The notes beneath the pieces were generated by a model. The model was given only the letters and a program-made list of their open reading frames with translations. It did not search any database and was not told the origin of the DNA. A program made the translations under genes and the position numbers. DNA of 29,595 nt, taken from the NCBI GenBank assembly GCA_964570205.1, contig CAZMXI010000042.1, positions 1-29,595 on the forward strand, given 5' to 3'. Below, piece by piece: positions 1 through 7,263 of the stretch (the first letter of the stretch is position 1; each line of letters starts with the position of its first letter). Origin of the DNA: CAZMXI01 sp964570205 (GTDB lineage: Bacteria; Planctomycetota; Phycisphaerae; Tepidisphaerales; Tepidisphaeraceae).

Positions 1-111
1 CGCTCCTCGCCTTGCGGACACGGCGGGAGGTAGTAGAACGCATTGAAGGTGTTTTAAACATACAAGGCACGAAGGCGGCCTTGTGGGGGAGCGGCGAAAG
101 TGAAAATGAAA

Positions 112-141
112 TGTGGGACATTGTGGGACATTGTGGGACAT
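112..141. repeat. Three tandem copies of a 10-bp unit
   Basis: The unit TGTGGGACAT occurs three times in a row without mismatch (112-121, 122-131, 132-141). With only three 10-bp copies and no spacers it is a short tandem repeat, not a CRISPR array. Repeats like this can expand or contract by replication slippage. Confidence 0.85.
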
Positions 142-194
142 GGATGAGGCGTAAGTGGTTGAGGGGCAGAGGATTGGGGGAAATGGGGGTGTGG

Positions 195-248
195 GGTCCG
201 TTGTCAGTGGTCCGTGGTCAGTGGTTGGGTCACTGGTCCGGTGGTCCG
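195..248. repeat. Cluster of interspersed GGTCCG / GTCAGTGG words
   Basis: GGTCCG occurs at 195-200, 209-214, 235-240 and 243-248. GTCAGTGG occurs at 203-210 and 217-224, and GTGGTCCG at 207-214 and 241-248. The arrangement is irregular, so this is a degenerate low-complexity repeat. Its function is unknown. Confidence 0.7.
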
Positions 249-522
249 TAGTGAAGAGCATGGTCCCCTCCTTCTGGTTGTTAATGCGCCGGCCTTTCAT
301 GCCGCACTTGGTAGGTGCGGGATGGCGGGCGGGCGGTGGGCCCGCTGCGGTAGGCAACGGGCGAGCGAAGGGGAGAATTATAGGAGTGTGTTAGGTATTT
401 GTCAAGGGTCTTTGTGGTTTTTTGAGCGGGGCGCGCGGGGGTTTGCGTTGGGCGGGCGGCCGGGGCAGAATGGCTTCAGGCTTGGGGGGCAGTTGCCCGA
501 AAAGGGAAGGATGGAGCAGGCG

Positions 523-2169
523 ATGAGCGAGCAACCGCGGAACACGCTTTACTACGGGGACAACCTGGAGATCCTTCGGCGCTACATCGAGGATGAGTCG
601 GTGGACCTGATCTACCTCGACCCACCCTTCAACTCGAACGCTGACTACAACGTGCTGTTTGCCGAGAAGGATGGGACGCAGGCGCATGCGCAGATCAAGG
701 CGTTCGAGGACACGTGGACGTGGGACCTGGAGGCCGCGCAGGAATACGCCGAGGTGCTGCGCTCGGGGCACGACCGGGTGGCGAAGTGCCTGAAGGGCAT
801 CCACGATTTTCTGGGCGGGTCGGACATGCTGGCGTATTTGAGCATGATGGCGCTGCGATTGATCGAGCTGCGCCGGGTGCTGAAGCCGACGGGGTCGATC
901 TACCTGCATTGCGATCCGACGGCTTCGCATTACCTCAAGATCGTGATGGATGCGGTGTTCGGGCCGGAGAATTGCCGCAACGAGATCATCTGGAAACGCA
1001 CGCCCTCAAAGGCATTGATGACCCGCCGGCTCCCAACGAATCACGACACCATCCTCGCGTATCAGAGAAGCGGTGACGCGATCTGGAACAAAGACGCTGC
1101 ATACATCGCGTACGACCACGACGACCTCCCCGAGAAGACCGCCGTGAAGTACTGCCACCAGGATCCCGACGGTCGCGTTTATCGTCTCGATAACCTTTGC
1201 AATCCCAACCATAACCGCCCGAATCTCACTTATCCGTTTCTCGGAATCACGCGCGTTTGGCGCTGGACCAGAGACCGGATGCAGAAAGCCTACGACGATG
1301 GCCTTGTTGTTCAGACCAAACCTGGCGCAGTGCCGCAGTTGAAGCGGTATCTCGACGAACAAGAGGGCATTCCGCTTGGCGACGTCTGGACCGACATACC
1401 GCCCATCAATTCGCAAGCCCAGGAACGGCTCGGCTATCCAACGCAGAAGCCCACAGGGTTGCTCGAGCGCATTGTGGCCACCTCATCCAACGTGGACCAG
1501 GTGGTTCTCGATCCATTCTGCGGGTGCGGAACGACTATTGCGGCGGCGCAAAAGCTGAACCGGCGTTGGATCGGCATCGACATCACGCATCTGGCGATCA
1601 ATCTGATCAAGGTGCGCCTGGCCGACTCGTTCGGGGCCGAGGTGGCCAAGACGTACGATGTGGTTGGCGAGCCGAGGGACCTGGAATCGGCACGGCAATT
1701 GGCGGGCGACAAGGACAAGTATCAGTTCCAGTATTGGGCGTTGGGTCTGGTTGGGGCTCGGCCGCTGGAGCAGAAGAAAGGGGCGGACCAGGGGATCGAC
1801 GGCCGGCTGTACATGATGGACAAGGCCGATGGCGATGCGAGGTCGATCGTGATCCAGGTGAAGGCGGGGCACGTGACGGCATCGCAGATTCGCGACCTGC
1901 GGGGGGTGATCGAGCGGGAGGAGGCGGCGATCGGGGTGTTTATCTGCATCGAGCAGCCGACGGCGGCAATGCGGAAGGAGGCGGCCGAGGCGGGATTTTT
2001 CCAGACGAAGTCGGTGGCGGGGACGCGGCATCCGCGGATTCAGATCCTGACGATCGAGGAGTTGTTGCACGGCAAGCGGATCGACATGCCAGCGCAGCAG
2101 GAGATTCGGTCGTTCAAGCAGGCGCCGAAGGCGAAGCGGGCGAAGAAGGAGGAGGCGGGGTTGTTTTGA
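523..2169 (+). CDS. DNA adenine methyltransferase (beta class) fused to an Mrr-like nuclease-type domain
   Basis: The 548-aa protein would transfer a methyl group from S-adenosylmethionine to an exocyclic base nitrogen in a specific DNA site. Catalytic motif IV, DPPF, is at residues 33-36. It precedes the SAM-binding motif DPFCGCGTT (330-338), and this order defines the beta class. DPPF rather than SPPY favours N6-adenine over N4-cytosine. Residues ~150-305 between the motifs should be the target-recognition part. The C-terminal ~150 residues carry GADQGIDG (420-427) and VIQVKAG (443-449), which resemble the D...(E/Q)xK core of Mrr-type endonucleases. I chose the ATG at 523 because GGAG lies six bases upstream; an ATG at 511 is also in frame. 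No separate restriction or specificity gene is visible nearby. Whether the C-terminal domain cuts DNA is inference. The methyltransferase call is firm. Confidence 0.9.
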   Translation: MSEQPRNTLYYGDNLEILRRYIEDESVDLIYLDPPFNSNADYNVLFAEKDGTQAHAQIKAFEDTWTWDLEAAQEYAEVLRSGHDRVAKCLKGIHDFLGGSDMLAYLSMMALRLIELRRVLKPTGSIYLHCDPTASHYLKIVMDAVFGPENCRNEIIWKRTPSKALMTRRLPTNHDTILAYQRSGDAIWNKDAAYIAYDHDDLPEKTAVKYCHQDPDGRVYRLDNLCNPNHNRPNLTYPFLGITRVWRWTRDRMQKAYDDGLVVQTKPGAVPQLKRYLDEQEGIPLGDVWTDIPPINSQAQERLGYPTQKPTGLLERIVATSSNVDQVVLDPFCGCGTTIAAAQKLNRRWIGIDITHLAINLIKVRLADSFGAEVAKTYDVVGEPRDLESARQLAGDKDKYQFQYWALGLVGARPLEQKKGADQGIDGRLYMMDKADGDARSIVIQVKAGHVTASQIRDLRGVIEREEAAIGVFICIEQPTAAMRKEAAEAGFFQTKSVAGTRHPRIQILTIEELLHGKRIDMPAQQEIRSFKQAPKAKRAKKEEAGLF

Positions 2170-2187
2170 CAGGGGGGGCGGGGCGGG

Positions 2188-3613
2188 TCAGTTGGATTCG
2201 CCGACATCGAGGCGGTATTTGCGCATTTTCTTGTAGAGGGTGGTGCGGTTGATGTCGAGTTCGGCGGCGGTGGCCTGGCGGTTCCAGTTGTTGCGCTGGA
2301 GGGCTTTTTCGATGATTCTCCGTTCGGGGGCTTCGAGGGCTTGTTCGAGGGAGNNNNNNNNNNACATCGGCCACCTCGGCGGCGGCGGGGTCGGAGGGTG
2401 CGGGGAGGCGGGGCGTCTGGGCCTGGACCTGGTCGGGGAGGTCTCCAACATCGATATGGGGCCGGCGGCAGAGGACGACAGCGCGTTCGATGGCGTTTTC
2501 GAGCTCGCGGACGTTGCCGGGCCAGGTGTATCGCTGCATGGCGGACATGGCGGCTTCGGTGAAGCCGAGGATTTCGCGGCCGGTTTCCTGGAGGAATCGG
2601 CGGAGGAAGTGCTGTGAGAGCAGGGGGATGTCGCTGAGGCGTTCGGCGAGGCCGGGGAGGCGGATGTTGACGACGTTGATGCGGTAGTAGAGGTCCTGGC
2701 GGAACTTCTGCTCGGCGACGAGGGCGGCGAGGTCGGTGTTGGTGGCGAGGATGACGCGGGCGTCGACGGTGCGGGTTTCGCTGCTGCCGACGGGCTCGAA
2801 GGCGCGTTCCTGGAGGACGCGGAGGAGCTTGACCTGCATGGCGGGGGAGGCGGAGTTGATTTCGTCGAGGAAGATGGTTCCGCCGTCGGCGGCCATGAAT
2901 CGGCCGGGCTTGTCGCCGACAGCGCCCGTGAAGGCGCCTCTGACATAGCCGAAGAGCTCGGATTCGAGGAGGGTTTCGGGAAGCGCGCCGCAGCTTACCT
3001 CGATGAAGGGTTTGTCGCGGCGGGGGGAGCGGTGGTGGATGGCGCGGGCGAGGAGGGACTTGCCGGTGCCGCTTTCGCCGGTCATGAGGACGGTGGTTCG
3101 GCTGTCGGCGACGGCTTCGACGAGGTCGAAGACCTTGAGCATTTTGTAGTCATGGCCGACGATGTTTTCGAGGCCGAAGCGGAGGTCGAGCTGCTGGCGG
3201 AGGGTCTGGTTTTCAAAGAGCAGGGCCTGCTGGCGGACGGCTTTTTCGACGACGACGCGGATTTCATCATCGATGATGGGCTTGGTGAGGTAGTCGAAGG
3301 CGCCGAGCTTGATGGCCTCGACAGCGCCTTCGATGGAGCCGTAGCCGGTGATGATCATGGGCAGGGTGTGGGGGAAGCGTTTGCGGAGGGTTCGGAGGAA
3401 TTCGGCGGGGCGGATGCCGGGCATGTTGATATCGGCCAGGAGCAGCTCGATCTGCCGGCCTTCCATGATGCTCATGGCCTCTTCGGGGTCGTCGGTGGTC
3501 CGGACATCGTAGCCTTCTCGGGAGAGGAACTGGGAGAGGGACTGGAGGATGATGCGATCTTCATCCAGGATGAGCAGTCGGGGCTTATGGGTGGCGTTCA
3601 ATTGAAGCATCAT
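2188..3613 (-). CDS. Sigma-54-dependent response regulator, NtrC family (interrupted by an N run)
   Basis: This is a cytoplasmic two-component regulator that, when phosphorylated, should use ATP to open sigma-54 promoters. The receiver domain (residues ~11-125) has the phospho-acceptor D61 in ADINMPG, T89 and K111. The AAA+ domain (~150-385) shows Walker A GESGTGKS (179-186), the sigma-54 contact loop GAFTGA (226-231), Walker B GGTIFLDE (244-251) and WPGNVREL. A Fis-type helix-turn-helix closes the protein (NRQATAAELDINRTTLYKK). The N run at 2354-2363 throws the HTH into another frame. With the ten Ns removed the frame is continuous and the protein is ~471 aa, normal for the family. The ATG at 3613 has GGAG seven bases upstream; an in-frame ATG at 3655 is less likely. 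No histidine kinase is adjacent, so its partner and targets are unknown. Confidence 0.92.
2354..2363. other. Assembly gap (10 Ns) inside the response regulator
   Basis: Ten Ns separate the linker after the AAA+ domain from the HTH. Removing exactly ten bases joins ...EVAD + V + SLEQALEAPE... in one frame. The missing length is therefore a multiple of three and may be zero. The break is an assembly artefact, not a mutation. Confidence 0.9.
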
Positions 3614-3926
3614 TCGGCGGCTCCAAACAAGGGGCTGCATGTTGCCCGGGGGCAACGCGTGTTCTCTGCATACATCGGCATTCGGCGGTGTTGACGACAG
3701 GCAACGCGGGGGCGACGGTTATCGGACGGCGGCGGTCGCCGCGGGTTCATTCGGGGGCACAACGGAAGGGATCCAGTGGAGGCGATTCATGCGAGTTGGC
3801 GTGCTCAGAGAGATCATGCGGGATAAGGACTGGGTTGGGCTGATGGCGGCGGGGGCGGCGTGCGAGGGCATCTGAGAAGGCGCGGCGAGGCGGGGGTGGG
3901 TCCTGGGGCCCTACAATGATGCTGTC
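3614..3926. other. Intergenic region between divergent genes
   Basis: This 313-bp stretch has no supportable gene. It must contain the promoter of the leftward response regulator and that of the rightward TPR-phosphoesterase operon. Visible elements are the 16-bp inverted repeat at 3641-3656, a second GGCAACGCG word near 3693-3701, and TACAAT at 3912-3917. Confidence 0.6.
3641..3656. promoter_or_regulatory. Inverted repeat upstream of the response regulator start
   Basis: GTTGCCC-GG-GGGCAAC is a perfect 7-bp inverted repeat with a 2-bp centre, lying 28 bases upstream of the chosen ATG of the leftward regulator gene. Such a palindrome could be an operator, possibly for autoregulation, or a small mRNA hairpin. 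If translation instead starts at 3655 it would sit at the start codon. The function is inferred only from position and symmetry. Confidence 0.4.
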
Positions 3927-4235
3927 ATGGCCGATCGAATGCACAAATTGCGGGAGCTGCTGGAGAAGCAGCCGGACGATCCGTTTCTGCTGTATGCGCT
4001 GGCGATGGAGCACCGGGCCAGGGCAGAATACCCGGCAGCGCTGGAGCACCTGGGTCGGGTGATTGAGAAGGACCCGGGGTATATCGCGGCGTATCACATG
4101 TCAGCGCAGACGCACATGCAGGCGGGCAACCGCGAGGCGGCTCGGCGCGCGTATGCAACGGGCATTGAGGCCGCCAAGGGCAAGGGCGATTCGCACGCAG
4201 CGCAGGAGATGCAGGGGGAGCTCGATCTGATATGA
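3927..4235 (+). CDS. Small TPR-repeat protein
   Basis: This 102-aa soluble protein contains two tetratricopeptide repeats: residues ~18-50, with the typical PFLLYALAMEH and IEKDP pieces, and ~52-86, with AAYHMSAQ and AARRAYATGIEAA. A short acidic tail follows. TPRs are helix-turn-helix scaffolds for protein-protein contacts, and no catalytic motif is present. The overall form (charged N-terminus, two TPRs, a GDxHAxxEM tail) resembles small stand-alone TPR proteins common in planctomycetes. The phosphoesterase gene begins 26 bases downstream on the same strand, so the two are probably co-transcribed. No good Shine-Dalgarno precedes the ATG, and TACAAT lies only ten bases upstream, so the transcript may be almost leaderless. 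The partner is unknown. Confidence 0.82.
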   Translation: MADRMHKLRELLEKQPDDPFLLYALAMEHRARAEYPAALEHLGRVIEKDPGYIAAYHMSAQTHMQAGNREAARRAYATGIEAAKGKGDSHAAQEMQGELDLI

Positions 4236-4261
4236 TCGATCACGGATGGGCGTGACGGCAG

Positions 4262-5167
4262 ATGCGGTTTCTGGCTGACTATCTTCTGAAGGACCCGGAA
4301 TGGTCCAGGCAGCTCCGCTGGCGCAAGGCGATATGGGACACCGCCGCTCGCGTCGGACTGACGGGCATGCACGCATTGCCGATGAATCGGCGATGGGTGG
4401 AGATTCACCGGCGGAAGATGGCGTTGAAGGGGCTGGACGCGTCGCTGGACGGGCTTCGGCTGGTGCAGATTTCGGACATACACTACAGCCCGGTGGTATG
4501 GGACCGATACCTGTTCCAGCTCATCGGATGGATCAACGACCTGCGGCCGGACATAGTGGCGGTGACCGGAGACCTGATTACCGGGGGCTATCGGTTTGCG
4601 CACCGCATCGCGACGATCCTGTCGCACGTGCGGGCCACGAAAGCGGTGATCTGCACGCTGGGGAACCACGACTACAGCATCTATGGCCGGAACGGTTCGG
4701 CTGAGGGCGTTCGGCGGGCCGATTACCTGGAGGCGTGCCTCCATCAGCGCGGGATCGTGGTGCTGCGCAACGAGGCGTGGCGTCTGCCGGGCGTCAGTGG
4801 CAAGGGTGGGGCGTTGACCATCGTGGGGCTGGATGACGAATGGTCGGGCCACCTCGACCCCGAGCGGGCGTATCACGGGGTGGACGAGTCATCGCCGATC
4901 ATCTGCCTGAATCACAACCCGGCCAACTGCGTGGAGTTGCTGCGGTATCCCTGGCAATGGATGCTTTCGGGGCACACTCACGGGCGGCAGGTTGCGACAT
5001 CGAGGCTGGGCAGGGCGCTCTACCCGCACCGATACCGGCACTTCACGCAGGGGTATTACGCGGTTCACGGCCGGCACCTGTATGTGAACCGCGGTCTTTC
5101 ATACGGTCAGCGGGTTCTGAACTGGTGCCGGCCGGAGATCACCGTTTTCAAACTTCGAGCGGTGTAA
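4262..5167 (+). CDS. Calcineurin-like metallophosphoesterase
   Basis: This 301-aa enzyme should hydrolyse a phosphate ester or anhydride with a two-metal centre. The full motif set is visible: DIH (72-74), GDLITG (103-108), GNHD (134-137), NHNP (217-220) and GHTHG (237-241). The overall form resembles the YkuE-type branch of the family. Unlike many YkuE proteins there is no obvious N-terminal transmembrane helix, so it may be cytoplasmic or peripheral. Relatives include enzymes acting on UDP-diacylglucosamine in lipid A synthesis (LpxG type), but the substrate cannot be read from sequence. The gene lies 26 bases after the TPR gene and 43 before the exported YdjY-like gene, consistent with one operon. 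The start at 4262 has only a weak ribosome site. Confidence 0.9.
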   Translation: MRFLADYLLKDPEWSRQLRWRKAIWDTAARVGLTGMHALPMNRRWVEIHRRKMALKGLDASLDGLRLVQISDIHYSPVVWDRYLFQLIGWINDLRPDIVAVTGDLITGGYRFAHRIATILSHVRATKAVICTLGNHDYSIYGRNGSAEGVRRADYLEACLHQRGIVVLRNEAWRLPGVSGKGGALTIVGLDDEWSGHLDPERAYHGVDESSPIICLNHNPANCVELLRYPWQWMLSGHTHGRQVATSRLGRALYPHRYRHFTQGYYAVHGRHLYVNRGLSYGQRVLNWCRPEITVFKLRAV

Positions 5168-5210
5168 TGAACGCCGGGGCCTGCCGATCGGTATAGACTG
5201 CCGGAGCACC

Positions 5211-6644
5211 ATGATTTCCCGCACCTTGATCTTCTTACTCTGCATATCGTTTTGCCCCGCCCCGCTGTTGGCGCAGGTCGGCGCGCCGGAGCCCGCTCAT
5301 CCCTTGCTGGCCGAAGCAACCGCGCAGGCAGCCGAGCGTGCGCACCGGGTGAATCTGGAACGATATAAAGGCGATGCCGATTGGCTTGTGCTGCCCGGGC
5401 TGCTGGCCAACAGAGCGGACAAGACGGTGCGGCTGTGGGCGCGGGCGACGTCCATCGGGCACGGCGATCCGGTCGAGTTTCTGATCATTCCACAGGATTC
5501 GGGCAAGGATTACGAGGCGGTGGCGGTTTCCTTCGCCCGGCCGTCGGACGTGCACAGGGCACTGGAGTTCATCGGTCTGAAGCCCGGGAGGCCGGTCAAT
5601 TACCTGGCGAACCAGTACTGGCCGCGCGGCGAGCGTGTGGTGGCCACGTTCGAGTGGGCCGATGCCGGTCCTGCGGACAAGCCGCACGACAAGCCGGAGC
5701 CGCGCCGTGTCCGCGGCGAGCGGATCATCTTTGACATCCGCGCCGGCAAGCCGCTGCCGGAGACGGGTTTCGTTTTTGTCGGGTCACACCGCATCACCGT
5801 GCCGGATTCGGGAAAGGACATTTACGCCGCGGATGTCTCGGACTCCAAGAGCATCCTGTCGGACTATAACGAACGATCGACCGTGCTGGATGTGCCGCGG
5901 CAGGCGCCCCAGGGCGCGGTGTACGGCTCGCTGAAGCTCAACCCGGAGTGTCATTTCGTTTCGGGACAGCCGGTTTCGATCATCCTGTCGCCGCTTCACC
6001 GGGACCTCAAACCGCGGGTGATCGACCTGAGCCTCAAGGCGAGCATTCCCGGCGGCGCCAACCCGCAGGCCGGCGTGTACACGCTGTTGGATTCCAAGGG
6101 TCAGCCGGCCGCGGATGGCCGGACATTGGTTCACGTGTTGGCTTCATTCGGCAAGCTGGCCGAGGAAGGATTCGACCCGTTCGTTGCGATCAGCGTCGAT
6201 GAGGCCACCACACTCGACAGCTTGAACGCCTTCTACAAGCTGGTTGCCGGGCTGGATAAGGCCGAAGGCATTCGAGTGGATGCGCCGCCCGACGGGCACC
6301 TGTATTACCGCGCATTTTTCGCCAATCCGGAATGGCGCGACCGCAGCAAGCGGCTTGGCCGGCCGTGGGAACTGCACCTGATCGAGAAGGACCGCCAGGT
6401 TGCGGGCACGTTGATTCTGCCGGCCGATGAATTCAACGACAACGATGGGAAGGGCGACCTGAAGTTCACCGTAGGGTCAGCCGAAGAGACAGCCAAAGTG
6501 CTGGCCGAGCAGAGCGATCGCTTTTCCCAGTCGGTGTACGTTTTCGCGCCCAATACGATGACCTATGGCCAGTTGATGGCGTTCATTCGACCGGCGATGA
6601 AGACGCATCCGGCGGTGTACGTTTTTCTGCCCCAGGCGACGTGA
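5211..6644 (+). CDS. Exported protein with a YdjY-like domain
   Basis: The 477-aa protein starts with a Sec-type signal peptide: a hydrophobic stretch at residues 5-20 with probable cleavage after LLAQ or nearby. Residues ~55-150 contain DSGKDYEAVAVSFARPSDVH (96-115), which resembles the YdjY domain of uncharacterised secreted proteins. The C-terminal ~230 residues have no family I recognise. The ATG at 5211 has GGAG four bases upstream. The gene follows the phosphoesterase by 43 bases on the same strand. Its last 62 bases overlap the end of the lipoprotein gene on the other strand. It presumably acts outside the cytoplasmic membrane. The biochemical function is unknown and the YdjY link is pattern recognition only. 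Confidence 0.8.
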   Translation: MISRTLIFLLCISFCPAPLLAQVGAPEPAHPLLAEATAQAAERAHRVNLERYKGDADWLVLPGLLANRADKTVRLWARATSIGHGDPVEFLIIPQDSGKDYEAVAVSFARPSDVHRALEFIGLKPGRPVNYLANQYWPRGERVVATFEWADAGPADKPHDKPEPRRVRGERIIFDIRAGKPLPETGFVFVGSHRITVPDSGKDIYAADVSDSKSILSDYNERSTVLDVPRQAPQGAVYGSLKLNPECHFVSGQPVSIILSPLHRDLKPRVIDLSLKASIPGGANPQAGVYTLLDSKGQPAADGRTLVHVLASFGKLAEEGFDPFVAISVDEATTLDSLNAFYKLVAGLDKAEGIRVDAPPDGHLYYRAFFANPEWRDRSKRLGRPWELHLIEKDRQVAGTLILPADEFNDNDGKGDLKFTVGSAEETAKVLAEQSDRFSQSVYVFAPNTMTYGQLMAFIRPAMKTHPAVYVFLPQAT

Positions 6645-7263
6645 CGGGGCGGGTCTGGCCGATCTGCTGCCGCAACTCGAGGACGGTCTCGGCCACGCGC
6701 GTGGGGTTGCGCTGGGCGACGAACTCTCCGGTGAGCACCGCAGAGCCGACCGGGTCGGCCAGGTCGCCGCGCAGAGCAACCGGATGGAGCGACAACTCGC
6801 GGATGATGACGATCTTGGCCGATCCCTCATCCTTAAGCGTCACGAGGCCTTCGCCTTCGTAGACAAGGCTTTCGCGCGATCCATCCGGGCCCAGCACGCA
6901 CCAGGTGATCGCGGTGTTCACCGAAGCCGGGTTGGCGGTGGTCATCGACTTGGCTCGCCAGCGCAGGCGGAGGTGCATGACCTGCCGAAGCGGCGCCAGG
7001 GCGACGGGCTTCAGCGGACCGCGCGCCGTCGCACGGTCCGCGGCGGTCGCCTCGCCGGTGGCATCGACCAGGATCACGTCATATTCGCCGTCACGGCTGC
7101 GGTAATACGCGTTGTCGAAGTCCACTTCGAGTATCCGACCGGACTGCTCAATCGGCTGAATCCGAGCGATGCCGCCGCTGGACTGGCAGCCGACAACGCC
7201 GGCCAGCAACATCACAGCAAGAGCCATCAGCGGGTTTTGGCGCGGGATCATGGCGGATCTCAT
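6583..7263 (-). CDS. Putative lipoprotein, function unknown
   Basis: The predicted 226-aa protein has a short basic N-terminus, a hydrophobic stretch and a lipobox VVGC ending at Cys26, so it should be lipid-anchored outside the cytoplasmic membrane. The body has beta-rich segments (GRILEVDFDNAYYRSRDGEY, HLRLRWRAKS, VNTAITWCVLGPDG) and ends in a Pro/Ser-rich, probably disordered tail. I do not recognise the family. The ATG at 7263 overlaps the TGA of the amidohydrolase gene as ATGA, which suggests translational coupling. The next ATG, at 7251, would also keep the signal and lipobox. The last 62 bases are antisense to the end of the YdjY-like gene. Confidence 0.78.
   Translation of the reverse strand: MRSAMIPRQNPLMALAVMLLAGVVGCQSSGGIARIQPIEQSGRILEVDFDNAYYRSRDGEYDVILVDATGEATAADRATARGPLKPVALAPLRQVMHLRLRWRAKSMTTANPASVNTAITWCVLGPDGSRESLVYEGEGLVTLKDEGSAKIVIIRELSLHPVALRGDLADPVGSAVLTGEFVAQRNPTRVAETVLELRQQIGQTRPVTSPGAEKRTPPDASSSPVE

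Larger units (their letters stand above)
1..522. other. Non-coding leader region with short repeats
   Basis: I see no convincing gene here. The open frames that run through it have no family resemblance and are G-rich read-through. It holds three perfect tandem copies of a 10-bp unit (112-141), a cluster of GGTCCG / GTCAGTGG words (195-248), and two small GC hairpins: CCGCAC...GTGCGG (302-320) and GCGGGC...GCCCGC (329-345). An A/T-richer patch near 375-420 could contain the promoter of the downstream methyltransferase, but I cannot pick a -35/-10 pair with confidence. Confidence 0.6.

Noticed and set aside
112..141. CRISPR-like array
   Set aside because: The units are 10 bp, contiguous, without spacers and only three in number. 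No cas gene is present.
214..522. N-terminal extension of the methyltransferase frame from 214
   Set aside because: The added ~100 residues have no family similarity and run through repeat-rich DNA. The ATG at 523 has a proper ribosome site and starts at the conserved domain.
3032..3694. Long plus-strand frame opposite the response regulator
   Set aside because: It is an acidic low-complexity shadow of the NtrC-type gene, which has all catalytic motifs.
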